Of a stretch of DNA of 64,000 nucleotides, positions 33,499 to 43,004 are shown piece by piece. Position 1 is the first letter of the stretch, and every line of letters begins with the position of its first letter. A program made the translations under genes and the position numbers. The notes under the pieces were generated by a model. The model worked only from the letters and a program-made list of their open reading frames with translations, was not told the origin of the DNA and ran no database searches. The stretch spans positions 62,001 through 126,000 of the forward strand of contig LMAD01000002.1 of assembly GCA_001443545.1 (NCBI GenBank), read 5' to 3'. The DNA is from Acidimicrobiaceae bacterium RAAP-2 (GTDB lineage Bacteria; Actinomycetota; Acidimicrobiia; Acidimicrobiales; RAAP-2).

Positions 33499-34311
33499 GT
33501 GGACGCATCGACGATTCTTGACGGTTGGCCGGGGTCGCCCACGGTTGGTGTGCTGCGACTCGTGGATGGCGTCATCGAGGAGGTCGCGGCGTCCGGCGAT
33601 CTCGACGCGCAACGCCCGTGGGCGTCGGTCTCCAAACTCGTGGTCGCGATGGCCATCGGGGTCGAAGTCGATTGGGGCTTGCACCGATACGACGACGAAC
33701 TCGGCCCGCCGGGAGCGACGTTGGCGCACCACCTGTCGCACAGTGCGGGATTCGGGCTGGAGGCGGGGGACGCCACGGCGCCGGTGGGGACCAAGCGCGT
33801 CTACTCCAACGTGGCCGTCGACCGGGCGGTCGCGTGGGTGGTCGGTGGCGAATCACCCGGTCGGTGGCTGGACGATCGAGTCTTTAGCGGCCTCGGCATG
33901 GACCGCACCGTGCTCGACGGCCGACCCGCGGCGGGGGTCGTGGGTTCGACGCGCGACCTGATGACTTTCGCCGGGGTGTGGTTGCGCTCGGACGGGCTCG
34001 CCGTGGCGACGCGCGACCTCATCGTGTCACCCCACCTCGCCGAACTCGACGGCATCGTTCCCGGATTTGGCCGATTTCGTCCCTGTCCGTGGGGATTGGG
34101 TCCCGAGATTCGTGGCGACAAGGGTCATTGGATGGGTGACTGGCCATCCGACAGCGCGGGGCACTTCGGAAAGAGTGGTGCGCTCGTCCTGTTCAACGTG
34201 CGCGAACGGATCGCGGTCGTGGCGACGAGCACCGTCGCGTTCGGTCCGTGGGCCGTGGCCCTGTGGCCGAGTTGGACCTCCGCGATACGAACGCTCGCGT
34301 TGACCTCGTGA
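33499..34311 (+). CDS. Beta-lactamase-related serine hydrolase (class C / penicillin-binding fold)
   Basis: 270 residues with the three active-site elements of the serine beta-lactamase/esterase fold: SVSK (S-x-x-K), 'VYSNVAV' (Y-x-N) and 'HFGKSGAL' (third motif, HxG type). No signal peptide is apparent, so it may be a cytoplasmic esterase or peptidase rather than a true beta-lactamase. The start is uncertain: GTG at 33499 follows a -10-like box; ATG at 33457 is in frame but without a ribosome binding site. Its stop overlaps the first glycosyltransferase (GTGA), placing it at the head of the glycan operon. Confidence 0.82.
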   Translation: MDASTILDGWPGSPTVGVLRLVDGVIEEVAASGDLDAQRPWASVSKLVVAMAIGVEVDWGLHRYDDELGPPGATLAHHLSHSAGFGLEAGDATAPVGTKRVYSNVAVDRAVAWVVGGESPGRWLDDRVFSGLGMDRTVLDGRPAAGVVGSTRDLMTFAGVWLRSDGLAVATRDLIVSPHLAELDGIVPGFGRFRPCPWGLGPEIRGDKGHWMGDWPSDSAGHFGKSGALVLFNVRERIAVVATSTVAFGPWAVALWPSWTSAIRTLALTS

Positions 34312-35315
34312 ACTCGACCTTGCTGCGGGTCGGCCTCGACCTGGACGGTTCACTTGAGTCCTTAGGTGACTCGATGACCGACCTCGCCGACGCGCTCGCC
34401 GCGGCGGGGGGGTGCACCCTCGTTCGCTTCCGAACCCGCACCCCGGCCACCGTCGGTGACGTCGCCATCGCGACGCGCGCGTGGTGGTCGCCGTGGTGGC
34501 GACGGGGGATGGGTCGATCGATCGATCGCCTACTGCCGCCCGTGGACGTGGTCCACGTGGCTGGCGTCGCCACCCCGCCCACGCGATACGTTCCCGAGAT
34601 CGTCTCGGTCGACGATCTGCGCGCGTTACGCGAGGAGTCGCGCACGAGTCAGCGCAGTGCCCAGCTCCGGCGCGTCGTCGCGAGAGGCGCGGTGGTGGTG
34701 GCGTCGAGTCAGGTCGCCCGTGACGAAGTGCTTCGAAATCTGAGAGTCGCGCGCGACCGAGTGGTTGTCGTACCCCCCGCGGTGCCCAACGTGGATCCGA
34801 CGGTGGACGGCGACGCCCTCGTCGTCAACGTCACCGGTGCGGTCGAGCACTTCCTGCGGTTGGCGCCGGCTCTGACGAGCCTCGGCGGGCGTCTGGGCTG
34901 CCGGGTCATCGCGCTCACCAGCTCATCGGCGTCCCAGCGCATCCGAGCCAATGGAATCGACGTCGACCTGCGGCCTCGGCGCGAGGCTCGTCAGGTGTTA
35001 GCCCTGGCTCGCGTCGTGTTGCACGTGTCGGACGGGGCGCGCTTCCCGTCGTTCGCCATCGCGGCGCTCGAGGCGGAAGTGCCGACGATCGCGCGTTCGA
35101 CGCCGATCAATCGAGAGCTGCTCAATGGAGCCGCGGAACTCGCCGAATCCGACGGGGACGTGATTGAACTGATTGATGATCTATGGTCCAATGAGCCTCG
35201 TCGTTCGTTGGCCCGGGCCGCGGGGCGCGTGCGCGCCGGCGACTTCGCTCCGTCGAGTGCCGCCACGGCCTATCTGAACCTCTACGGCGACGTCGTGCGA
35301 GGCTGGGGTTCGTGA
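34308..35315 (+). CDS. Glycosyltransferase (GT-B fold, GT4-like)
   Basis: 335 residues. Rossmann-like N domain with 'VDVVHVAGVATPP' and 'RYVPEIVSVDDLRAL', 'VVASSQVARDEVLRN', then a C-terminal half with 'RVVLHVSDGARFPSFAIAALEAEVPTIA', which corresponds to the E-x7-E donor-binding region of GT4 enzymes but is weakly conserved. GTG at 34308 overlaps the previous stop; the longer frame lies within the hydrolase gene. First of three consecutive coupled transferases; acceptor and donor cannot be read. Confidence 0.8.
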   Translation: MNSTLLRVGLDLDGSLESLGDSMTDLADALAAAGGCTLVRFRTRTPATVGDVAIATRAWWSPWWRRGMGRSIDRLLPPVDVVHVAGVATPPTRYVPEIVSVDDLRALREESRTSQRSAQLRRVVARGAVVVASSQVARDEVLRNLRVARDRVVVVPPAVPNVDPTVDGDALVVNVTGAVEHFLRLAPALTSLGGRLGCRVIALTSSSASQRIRANGIDVDLRPRREARQVLALARVVLHVSDGARFPSFAIAALEAEVPTIARSTPINRELLNGAAELAESDGDVIELIDDLWSNEPRRSLARAAGRVRAGDFAPSSAATAYLNLYGDVVRGWGS

Positions 35316-36379
35316 TGATCACGATCTCGCTCGACCAACTGTCGCGCCCGGCGCCCGGGGGTATCGCTACCTACGTCCGGGGCTTGGTCGGCGCGCTCGT
35401 GGCGCTCGACGGGGACCCGATTGTCGGCCTGACCCCGCGGGGCTCGGTCAACCTCACCGAGTTGGGCGTGACGATTCGTCGTGTGCCGGTGTCGGTCGCC
35501 GTCTTGACGCGCCTCTGGCCGTGGTGGTCGGTTGGTGTGCCGCGGGTCTCCACCGTCGTGCACGCGACGTCGATGGCTGGCCCCTTCGGTGGGGGCCGAG
35601 GTTCCGCCGTGCACTCGGTGGCCCTTCACGACTTGCTCTGGCGCGACGAGCCCGACGCCACCACGGCGAGAGGACGCCGATTCCACGAGGAACGACTTCG
35701 TCTGCTCGCACGCCGCAGCGACGTACGGATCTTCACCTCGTCGCCGGGACTCGACGATCGTTTGGTGGCGGACGGATTCGATCGGTCTCGACTACACCGT
35801 ATCCACCTCGGCGTCGACGACGACACCGAGCCTCTCGATCGTGACGGCGTGGCCGGCGCCCTCGACCGCGCCGGAGTTCGAGGACCGTTCACCCTCTACG
35901 CCGGTACGCGCGAACCCCGCAAGAACCTCGACCGACTGTTGATCGCCCACGCCCGCGCCCGGGCGATCGCACCCGACCTGGGTCCCCTCGTCGTCGTCGG
36001 ACCAAGCGGCTGGGGGTCGGTGAACGACGAGGGGGCCGTCGTGCTCGGTCGAGTCTCCCGCGAAATGCTGCAGGGCCTGTACCGCGATGCGGCGGTGGTC
36101 GCCTACGTCCCTCGACACGAGGGGTGGGGCCTGCCGCCGGTCGAGGCACTCGCGCAGGGGACCCGCGTGGTCGCGAGCGTGACGACGCCGAGCGTGCTCG
36201 GCAATCCAGAGGTGGACGTCGCCGATCCACTCGACATCGATGCGATCACGGACGCTCTCGTCCGCTCGCTGGATCGAGCCACGACCGAGTCGGCGCGCGC
36301 CGCGCGGCGCGCGACGGTGGCGAACCTGACGTGGCGTCAGTGCGCGCTCGACCACCTGGCGGGCTGGCAATGCGCGTAG
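35312..36379 (+). CDS. GT4 family glycosyltransferase
   Basis: 355 residues. N-terminal 'SRPAPGGIATYVRGLVGAL' and C-terminal 'LYAGTREPRKNLDRLL', 'VVGPSGWGS', 'AVVAYVPRHEGWGLPPVEALAQGTRVVAS' (E-x7-E motif) are standard for retaining GT4 mannosyl/glucosyl transferases. GTG at 35312 or the following ATG at 35315 both overlap the previous stop. It overlaps the next gene by 10 nt. Probably adds a sugar to a lipid-linked or cell-envelope glycan at the inner face of the membrane. Confidence 0.9.
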   Translation: MMITISLDQLSRPAPGGIATYVRGLVGALVALDGDPIVGLTPRGSVNLTELGVTIRRVPVSVAVLTRLWPWWSVGVPRVSTVVHATSMAGPFGGGRGSAVHSVALHDLLWRDEPDATTARGRRFHEERLRLLARRSDVRIFTSSPGLDDRLVADGFDRSRLHRIHLGVDDDTEPLDRDGVAGALDRAGVRGPFTLYAGTREPRKNLDRLLIAHARARAIAPDLGPLVVVGPSGWGSVNDEGAVVLGRVSREMLQGLYRDAAVVAYVPRHEGWGLPPVEALAQGTRVVASVTTPSVLGNPEVDVADPLDIDAITDALVRSLDRATTESARAARRATVANLTWRQCALDHLAGWQCA

Positions 36380-37467
36380 CGCTCGACGTCTCGGCCGTGC
36401 CGGCGCGAGTCACCGGTGCCGGGCGGTACGTGGTCGAAATCGCGCGACGTCTACCCAGCGTCGGGGTCGAACTCACGCTGGTCAGCCGTCGTAACGACCG
36501 AGACCGATGGCACGCGTGGTCGCCCGACGCATCGGTGGATCCGATCGTTCCCTCGGCTCGTGGGTCCAGGTTGATCTACGAGGCGTGGCGACTCGGGACG
36601 TCGCCCGTCGCTCGCGCCGCCGCCGTCTGGCACGGCCCCCACTACACGATGCCGCACCGTGGCAAGACGCCGAGCGTGGTCACGGTTCACGATCTCACGT
36701 TCTTCACGCACCCGCAGTATCACGAATCGAAGAAGGCCGTGTTCTTTCGTCGCGCAATCACGTACGCGACCACTCACGCCAACGTGATCATTTGCGTGAG
36801 TGACTTCACGGCCCGGCAACTGCACGAGTTGTTGCCCGGTCACTCCCCGATTGTCGTTGCCCCCCACGGCGTCGATCTCGATCGGTTCCGGCCCAACGCC
36901 GACGTGGCATTTGAGGGTTCTGACGTGCCGTTCGTCTTGTTCCTGGGGACTGTTGAGCCACGGAAGGGTCTCGACACGTTGCTCGACGCCTTCGCGGAGG
37001 TAGCGCGCGAGGTACCCGACGTCGAGTTGTGGTTGGCGGGGCAGTCGGGTTGGGCCGAGGAGTCGGTAAGCCGTCTCGTCGAAGCACATCCCGTACGTGA
37101 ACGCATTCGCCGACTCGGCTTCGTCGACGACGCCGTCCTGCCGTCACTCCTCGGACGCGCGCGGGTTGTGGTGTACCCGTCGAGGGTCGAAGGGTTCGGG
37201 CTCCCGGTCCTGGAGGCGATGGCCTGTGGGGCGGTAGTGGTGACGTCGAGTGGCACGGTCATGGAGGACATCGCGGCCGGAACGACGCTCCTCAGCGTTC
37301 CCGGCGACGTCACTGCTCTGGCCACCGCGATCGTGAAGGGAATCGAACTCGACGATCGATCCCGAGCGGACCTCACCCAACGGGCCCGTCAACGGGCCGC
37401 GACCTTCACGTGGGCAACGTCGGTGCAGCGACACCTCGACGCCTACGAGATGGCGATGCGACCGTGA
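36370..37467 (+). CDS. GT4 family glycosyltransferase (mannosyltransferase-like)
   Basis: 365 residues. 'VPARVTGAGRYVVEIARRL', 'VWHGPHYTMPHRGKTPSVVTVHDLTFF', 'VAPHGVDLDRF', 'FLGTVEPRKGLDTLLDAF' and 'VVVYPSRVEGFGLPVLEAMACG' (E-x7-E) give a confident GT4 call; the 'HDLTFFTHPQYH' element is common in mannosyl/rhamnosyl transferases. ATG at 36370 gives the clean N-terminus; the upstream frame runs inside the previous gene. Its stop overlaps the SDR gene (GTGA). Confidence 0.92.
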   Translation: MRVALDVSAVPARVTGAGRYVVEIARRLPSVGVELTLVSRRNDRDRWHAWSPDASVDPIVPSARGSRLIYEAWRLGTSPVARAAAVWHGPHYTMPHRGKTPSVVTVHDLTFFTHPQYHESKKAVFFRRAITYATTHANVIICVSDFTARQLHELLPGHSPIVVAPHGVDLDRFRPNADVAFEGSDVPFVLFLGTVEPRKGLDTLLDAFAEVAREVPDVELWLAGQSGWAEESVSRLVEAHPVRERIRRLGFVDDAVLPSLLGRARVVVYPSRVEGFGLPVLEAMACGAVVVTSSGTVMEDIAAGTTLLSVPGDVTALATAIVKGIELDDRSRADLTQRARQRAATFTWATSVQRHLDAYEMAMRP

Positions 37468-38372
37468 CCCGCGCGCTGGTAACCGGGGGTGCCGGTTTCG
37501 TCGGCGGACATCTGCGGGCTCATCTCGAATCGGTCGGTGACGAGGTGTTCGCAATCGATCGCGAGGTTGACGTCACGGCGCGCGATCCGATCGAAGCTGC
37601 GATTTTCGAGGCCCAACCCGACGTGGTCTACCACTTGGCTGCGTTGACCCACGTTGGTGAGTCGTGGCGGCGGCCCGAGGACTACACCCGAGTGAACGTC
37701 GTGGGCACCATCAATGTGCTCGAGGCCGTGCGCCACGCCGCCCCGGCGGCCACCGTGCTCGTCGTGAGCACAGCCGACGTGTACGGCGTCGTCGGTCTCG
37801 CGGACCTGCCGTTGGACGAGCTGCGCCCGCCGCGGCCAGCTAACCCCTACGCGCAGTCCAAGATTGAAGCGGAACGGGTGGCGCGCGAAGCGGCTCGCCA
37901 GGGCCAACGAGTCGTCATCGTACGACCGTTCAATCACGTCGGACCCGGTCAGGCCTCGACCTTCGTCGTGCCCGCCTTGGCGTCGAGACTCTTAGACGCG
38001 CGCGATCGGGGCGAGTCCACGGTGCCGGTGGGTGATCTTTCGACCCGGCGGGACTTCAGCGACGTTCGTGACGTCGTGCGCGCCTACCGGCTGCTCGCTA
38101 CGCTCGGGGCCCCGGGCGAGGTCTACAACGTCGCCTCCGGTCACGACGTCGCGATCGCGGACCTCGCGCAGTGGCTGGTCGAGCGGATCGCCCCGACCGT
38201 TCGCTTCGTTGAGTCCGAAGCGCTGCTGCGACCAGTGGAACTTCCGGTATCGCGCGGCAGTTTCGCCAAACTACAACGCGTCACGGGATGGGAGCCTCGA
38301 ATCACCCTCGCGACGTCGCTCGAGGATGTCGTCGTGGACCTCGAAGTACGTCGTCAGAACCAAAATTCCTGA
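37464..38372 (+). CDS. GDP-4-dehydro-6-deoxymannose reductase-like SDR (Rmd type)
   Basis: 302-residue extended SDR: NAD(P) loop 'VTGGAGFVGGHL', Ser in 'VVSTADVYG', catalytic 'YAQSK' (Y-x3-K) and 'VRPFNHVGPGQASTFVVPA', the last characteristic of Rmd/GMD enzymes that make GDP-D-rhamnose or GDP-6-deoxy sugars. No separate GMD dehydratase gene is visible, so either it is elsewhere or this is an epimerase on a related NDP-sugar. GTG overlaps the upstream stop. It fits the putative GDP-mannose supply by manB and the pyrophosphorylase in this region. Confidence 0.85.
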   Translation: MTRALVTGGAGFVGGHLRAHLESVGDEVFAIDREVDVTARDPIEAAIFEAQPDVVYHLAALTHVGESWRRPEDYTRVNVVGTINVLEAVRHAAPAATVLVVSTADVYGVVGLADLPLDELRPPRPANPYAQSKIEAERVAREAARQGQRVVIVRPFNHVGPGQASTFVVPALASRLLDARDRGESTVPVGDLSTRRDFSDVRDVVRAYRLLATLGAPGEVYNVASGHDVAIADLAQWLVERIAPTVRFVESEALLRPVELPVSRGSFAKLQRVTGWEPRITLATSLEDVVVDLEVRRQNQNS

Positions 38373-38442
38373 TTGAAACGGCCAATCGCGGACCGACACC
38401 TGCCGCCTCGTACGTTGACGGCCAACTAGCCTTAAGTACTTG

Positions 38443-41400
38443 ATGGATGCTCGTGCACCGGCCGTCGTGGCCGTCGTCGTTACCACCGGTCCGGGACCCG
38501 GTCTGGAGGCGACGCTGACGTCGTTGGTCGCCCAGGACTACGCCGAACTCAGCATCCTGGTCGTCGCCAACGGCGACAACGAACACGTCTCGGCTCGAGT
38601 CTCGGCGGTCGCGCCCAATGCCTTCGTCCGTCTACTCGCCGACAACCGCGGCTTCGCCGCCTCGTGCAATGACGCCGTCCTCGCGGTGGAGGGAGCCACG
38701 TTCTTCCTCTTCTGTCACGACGACGTCCGTCTCGACCCCGACGCGGTCCACCGTCTCGTCGAGGCGGCCTTCCGTTTGAACGCCGGTGTGTTGACGCCAA
38801 AAGTGGTCGCGTACGACGACCCGATGACGCTGTTGCACGTCGGACAGGCGTGCGACCGGTTCGGCGTCGTCCAAGAGCGCGTTGATCCGGGCGAGATCGA
38901 CCACGGTCAGCAGGATCTCGAACGAGACGTGTTCGTGGCTCCCGGCGGGGTCACGCTGATTCGAGCCGATCTCTTCGTGACGCTCCAGGGCTTCGATCCA
39001 CTGATCCCCGCGCTCGGCGAGGACCTGGACTTCTGCTGGCGAGCCCAGCTCGCCGGTGCGCGCATCGTCGTCGTACCGGCCGCTCGAGTCGCCCACCGCC
39101 AGACGGTGGCGAGCGGGGAGCGACCGGTCACGGCGATCGGGACGCGCAAGGCGAGCCGCCAGGACCTGCAGCGGCGACACCGCTTGCTGGTCGTTGCGAC
39201 CGGTTGGGGCCGATGGACGACGGTGAGTACCGTCGTCATGCTGTTGGCGTTGGACGCCGTCGAGTTCGTCGTCGCCATTGTGGGTCGCGACGGCGATCGT
39301 GCGGGGGCCATCCTCGGGTCGTGGCGGTGGCTGTTCAATAACCGTCGCCGGGTGCGAGAGCGCCGACGACAGCGACACGTCTTCACCGTGCTCACCGATG
39401 ACGAACTCCGGCGTCTCCAGGTCGGGGGAGCCACCCGGCTCCGACGATTCGTCGCCACGTTATTGCGCGACGGGTTGGATCGCGCCCGTGGCATCCTGCC
39501 CCCCGAGGAGGTGGTCGTCGAGGAGGACCTCGACGCCGGCGTGGGCTTCGCCGCGGCCTTCGCTGAGGTGGACGCCTTCGACGACATCCCCGAACGGGCC
39601 GACTACGCCCAACGACGACGCCCTTCGCGGTTCCTTACCAGCTTCCGCGCCCAAGCCTTTACCCTCGCGCTGTTACTGGTGCTCTGGTTGATTGGCTCAC
39701 GCAACCTGGTCGCCACGCACCTGCCGCTCGTGGGCCGTCTCGCCCCCCTGGACTCGTGGTGGTCGACCTGGCGGCACTTCTTTGCCTCGTGGTCGCCCAA
39801 CGGGCTGGGGTCCGGATCGCCCGGGATGCCGGGCTACGGCGTGATCGGATTCGTGGGGACCTTCGTGCTCGGACGCATGGGGATTCTGCCACGACTCGCC
39901 CTGATTTTCGCGGTGCCGATGGGCGCCTTTGGCGTCGGTCGGCTGTTGCGAGGTCGCGTCTCCAACCGTGCGAGGTTGGTCGCGGTGCTGGCGTACGTGG
40001 CCGCACCCATCGGATTGAACATGATCGGTCAAGGTCGCGTCGACGTTCTCGTGGTCACGGCCGGTCTGCCCTTCGTGGTGCGACGGCTCTTCGAACTGCT
40101 CGCCGTGCCCGGGTTCCGAGACACGCCGTACCCCGCCGCGGTGCCCTTCGGCCGCCGCGGGTGGCCGGCGACTCGGACCGGTCAGCGGACGGTCGTGGTG
40201 ATGGAGACGGCGGTGCTGAGCGCCATGGCACCGGCCACGGTGATCGCCGTAATTCTGATCGTCCTCGGGGTCGTGGTGGCGCGCTGGTTCGAACCCGACC
40301 CCGGACGGGTTCGCCCGTGGCGGCTCCTGGGTGCCGTCTTGGGCGGCGTGGCCGTCTTCCTGGCGCCGATGACGGTGGACGTCGCTCTCGCCGGTCGCCG
40401 GGCGCTCGAAGTGTTCGGTCTCGCGCGCGGCCCCTGGTCGGCGCCGTCACTCGCGTTACTGGCCCGCGGCGCCGACGGCGGCTTCGGCGCCACGTGGTGG
40501 GGCTGGCTCCTGCCCGGCGCCGCGCTGATCGGGCTCGTGCTGACTCGAGGTGACCGACGCGTGATCGCCGGCAAGTTCGCGACCATCGCCACCCTGTCGT
40601 TGGTGCTCTCGACGCTGGTGGCTCGCCACTGGCTCGGGTCGTTCGCCCCGGACCTAGACGTGCTCCTAACGCTGTACGCGGTCGCGATCGCCGGTCTCAT
40701 CGGCCTTGGCGTGGCCGCGCTCGAAGGGGACCTGCGCCAAGCCGGCTTCGGTTGGCGTCAGAGCGCTGCCGCGTTCTTCGTCGCGGCCCTGACCCTGTCG
40801 TCACTGCCACTCCTAGGTGATTTTAGTAGTGGGCGATTCAACCTGCCGGTAACGAGTGTCGCGGAGTCCATGAGTACCGTCGTGCCGTTGAACTCCAGCG
40901 GCTATCGGATCTTGTGGCTCGGTGACCCGTCGGTTCTGCCGATCGCGGGTTGGCCGGTGGCCCCCGGTCTGGCCGCGGCCACGTCCATGAACGGGCTGCC
41001 CGGTGGCGCGACGCTCTTCACGCCACCGGACTCCGGGACGACCGACGTCCTGCTGGAAGCGATCAGTCTGGCCCTCCACGGGCGAACCGTTCACGTGGGC
41101 TCGCTCTTGGCCCAGGCCGGTATCGCGACGGTCATCGTGATGGACGCGTCGGCCCCGCAGTTTGCCGGTGTCCAAGAGGTGCCGATCCGATCGGTGCCGG
41201 GCACCCTCGCGGCGGCGCTGGCGCGACAGACCGATCTTTCGCTCCAGTTGCAGTCGCAGTCGGTCTCGATCTACCGCAACGCCGCGTTTTACGGTCTCGT
41301 GGCGCAATCGTCGGCGACGTCGAGTACCGGTTGGGCGCCGTTGAGCGGCACGACGTTCGGTGTTGGATCGGTGTCATCGGGCACGACGGTCGTGGCGGGA

Positions 41401-41679
41401 CTGGCTCCGGCGAGTGCGTTCGCGCTCAACGCGAATGGGGTCGCCACGACCCGGCGGACGTCGTTCGGCTGGGCGCCGACCTATCAGATCAACAGCTACC
41501 ACGGACCGGTCACCGCCCAGCTCGTCCTGCACCAGTTCCCGCTCAATGGCCTCCTCGCGCTCTTCACCCTCGGGCTATGGGGCGTCGTGTGGCTGGGATT
41601 CGGTTCGGTCGAGCGACTCGAATGGCTGTTCGTGCGCCGGCGTCGGGTGGTTCGAGTCGTGAGCGAGGATCGTCCGTGA
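38443..41679 (+). CDS. Large membrane protein with N-terminal GT2 glycosyltransferase domain
   Basis: 1078 residues. Residues 1-260 form a GT2 domain ('VVVTTGPGPGLEATLTSLVAQDY', 'LADNRGFAASCNDAV', 'FCHDDVRLDP', 'GEDLDFCWRAQLAGAR'). There is a hydrophobic stretch at about 265-290, a charged cytoplasmic part (300-400), then about 10 TM segments (from about 405) and a large extracytoplasmic C-terminal region with a last TM near residue 1040. Similar actinobacterial proteins act in cell-wall polysaccharide assembly. A TTG lies one codon upstream; TAGCCT is 10 nt before the ATG. Coupled to the DUF5719 gene (GTGA). Confidence 0.85.
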   Translation: MDARAPAVVAVVVTTGPGPGLEATLTSLVAQDYAELSILVVANGDNEHVSARVSAVAPNAFVRLLADNRGFAASCNDAVLAVEGATFFLFCHDDVRLDPDAVHRLVEAAFRLNAGVLTPKVVAYDDPMTLLHVGQACDRFGVVQERVDPGEIDHGQQDLERDVFVAPGGVTLIRADLFVTLQGFDPLIPALGEDLDFCWRAQLAGARIVVVPAARVAHRQTVASGERPVTAIGTRKASRQDLQRRHRLLVVATGWGRWTTVSTVVMLLALDAVEFVVAIVGRDGDRAGAILGSWRWLFNNRRRVRERRRQRHVFTVLTDDELRRLQVGGATRLRRFVATLLRDGLDRARGILPPEEVVVEEDLDAGVGFAAAFAEVDAFDDIPERADYAQRRRPSRFLTSFRAQAFTLALLLVLWLIGSRNLVATHLPLVGRLAPLDSWWSTWRHFFASWSPNGLGSGSPGMPGYGVIGFVGTFVLGRMGILPRLALIFAVPMGAFGVGRLLRGRVSNRARLVAVLAYVAAPIGLNMIGQGRVDVLVVTAGLPFVVRRLFELLAVPGFRDTPYPAAVPFGRRGWPATRTGQRTVVVMETAVLSAMAPATVIAVILIVLGVVVARWFEPDPGRVRPWRLLGAVLGGVAVFLAPMTVDVALAGRRALEVFGLARGPWSAPSLALLARGADGGFGATWWGWLLPGAALIGLVLTRGDRRVIAGKFATIATLSLVLSTLVARHWLGSFAPDLDVLLTLYAVAIAGLIGLGVAALEGDLRQAGFGWRQSAAAFFVAALTLSSLPLLGDFSSGRFNLPVTSVAESMSTVVPLNSSGYRILWLGDPSVLPIAGWPVAPGLAAATSMNGLPGGATLFTPPDSGTTDVLLEAISLALHGRTVHVGSLLAQAGIATVIVMDASAPQFAGVQEVPIRSVPGTLAAALARQTDLSLQLQSQSVSIYRNAAFYGLVAQSSATSSTGWAPLSGTTFGVGSVSSGTTVVAGLAPASAFALNANGVATTRRTSFGWAPTYQINSYHGPVTAQLVLHQFPLNGLLALFTLGLWGVVWLGFGSVERLEWLFVRRRRVVRVVSEDRP

Positions 41680-43004
41680 GACGCCGACCCCTGGTGCTCG
41701 TTTTGGCGATCGTCATCGCGGCCACGGGCGTGGCGACGAGTCTCGTGCACGCGTCCAATCCGTCGGTCGATGCGGGGAGCTTCGCGACCGGGTCGATTGA
41801 ATCGACCGCGCTCTACTGCACGGGACTGGGTGCTTCAGGCTCACCGGCCGGGCGCGTCGTCGTGCTCAATACCGCCGACCACGCGCGAACGCTGGACGTT
41901 CGGATCGATACCGATACCGGCACGTCCACGACGCGGCGCATCGAACTGCCCGCGCACGCTTCGACGTCGGTGACCCCACCAGCGGGGGGTCACTGGTACG
42001 GCGTGAGCACGGTGGTGAATGGTCGAGGCGTGGTCGCCGAGGAGTTAAACGCCGCCGGGACGGCGCAGACGCCGTGTCTCGACGCCGGGACGACTGACTG
42101 GTACGCCAACGGCTTGGCCACGACGGTCGGCTCGAAGTCCTACCTCGTGATCTACAACCCGTCGTCGACTGCGGCGGTCGTGAACATCACCGCCGAAACC
42201 CCGTCGGGGTTCGTAGCGCCCGCTCCATTGCAGGGCGTGGCGATCGCCGCGCACGACGTCGTCGCCTTGGACCTGGGCACGCGCATCGTCGATGAGGCCA
42301 ACGTGGGGGTGCACGTTCGGGTCCTGCGCAGCGCGGTGGTGGTCACCGCGGTCCAACAGTCTGGTTCGGTGACGTCCTTCGACCCCGGAACGCCCGACCT
42401 CGCACTGTCCTCCTGGTTCCCGCGCGTGACCACGGTCGCCGACTCGTTGGCGCGCATACTCATCGCGAACCCGTCAAGCAGTCCGGCCACGGTCACCGCG
42501 TCGGTCGGTCTCGCACCCTTCGTCGTGCCGGCCCAAGCGGTCACGGTCGCGCCGTTCTCCACCGGTTCCATCAACATCACACCCAACTCGGCCATTCCAG
42601 CGCACGGCTACGCCACCGTTCGACTCCGTTCCTCGGTGGCCGTTTCGGCGAGCCTGGCGACGGGGACGTCGGGCGGCGTCTCGCTCTCGGTGCCCGACGC
42701 ACCATCCAGTCTCTTCCTCGTCAACGACTTCGCCGGGCGCGGATTTGACGCGTTGACGGTGTCCAACACCGGTTCGAGGTCACTACCCGTGACCGTGACA
42801 ATGCTGGGGTCGATCTCGACGAGTCGGACCCTCACAATCGCACCGGGGGCAACGGTGGACCTGCGCGGTCGCGGGGGCCTGCCGACGACCTTCCACGGGC
42901 GGACGCTCTTGATAGCGGCGACCCGTCCCAATCTGATCGTTGCGACGACCCTCCCCACGACACCACCGGGAATCGTGGTCGTGTCGCCTTTAGACGGCGG
43001 GTAG
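41676..43004 (+). CDS. DUF5719 family secreted protein
   Basis: 442 residues: signal peptide (about 1-26), then repeated beta-sandwich-like units with phrases such as 'LVIYNPSSTAAVVNI', 'ILIANPSSSPATVT' and 'LTVSNTGSRSLPVTVTM', each an N-P/N-T plus Ala/Thr/Val-rich strand pair, as in DUF5719 actinobacterial proteins. The pattern suggests three or four Ig-like modules. Function unknown; it always seems to sit beside the giant membrane GT2 gene, so a role in the same envelope glycan pathway is plausible (inference). GTG overlaps the previous stop; the 3' end overlaps convergent ftsH by 15 nt. Confidence 0.82.
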   Translation: MRRRPLVLVLAIVIAATGVATSLVHASNPSVDAGSFATGSIESTALYCTGLGASGSPAGRVVVLNTADHARTLDVRIDTDTGTSTTRRIELPAHASTSVTPPAGGHWYGVSTVVNGRGVVAEELNAAGTAQTPCLDAGTTDWYANGLATTVGSKSYLVIYNPSSTAAVVNITAETPSGFVAPAPLQGVAIAAHDVVALDLGTRIVDEANVGVHVRVLRSAVVVTAVQQSGSVTSFDPGTPDLALSSWFPRVTTVADSLARILIANPSSSPATVTASVGLAPFVVPAQAVTVAPFSTGSINITPNSAIPAHGYATVRLRSSVAVSASLATGTSGGVSLSVPDAPSSLFLVNDFAGRGFDALTVSNTGSRSLPVTVTMLGSISTSRTLTIAPGATVDLRGRGGLPTTFHGRTLLIAATRPNLIVATTLPTTPPGIVVVSPLDGG

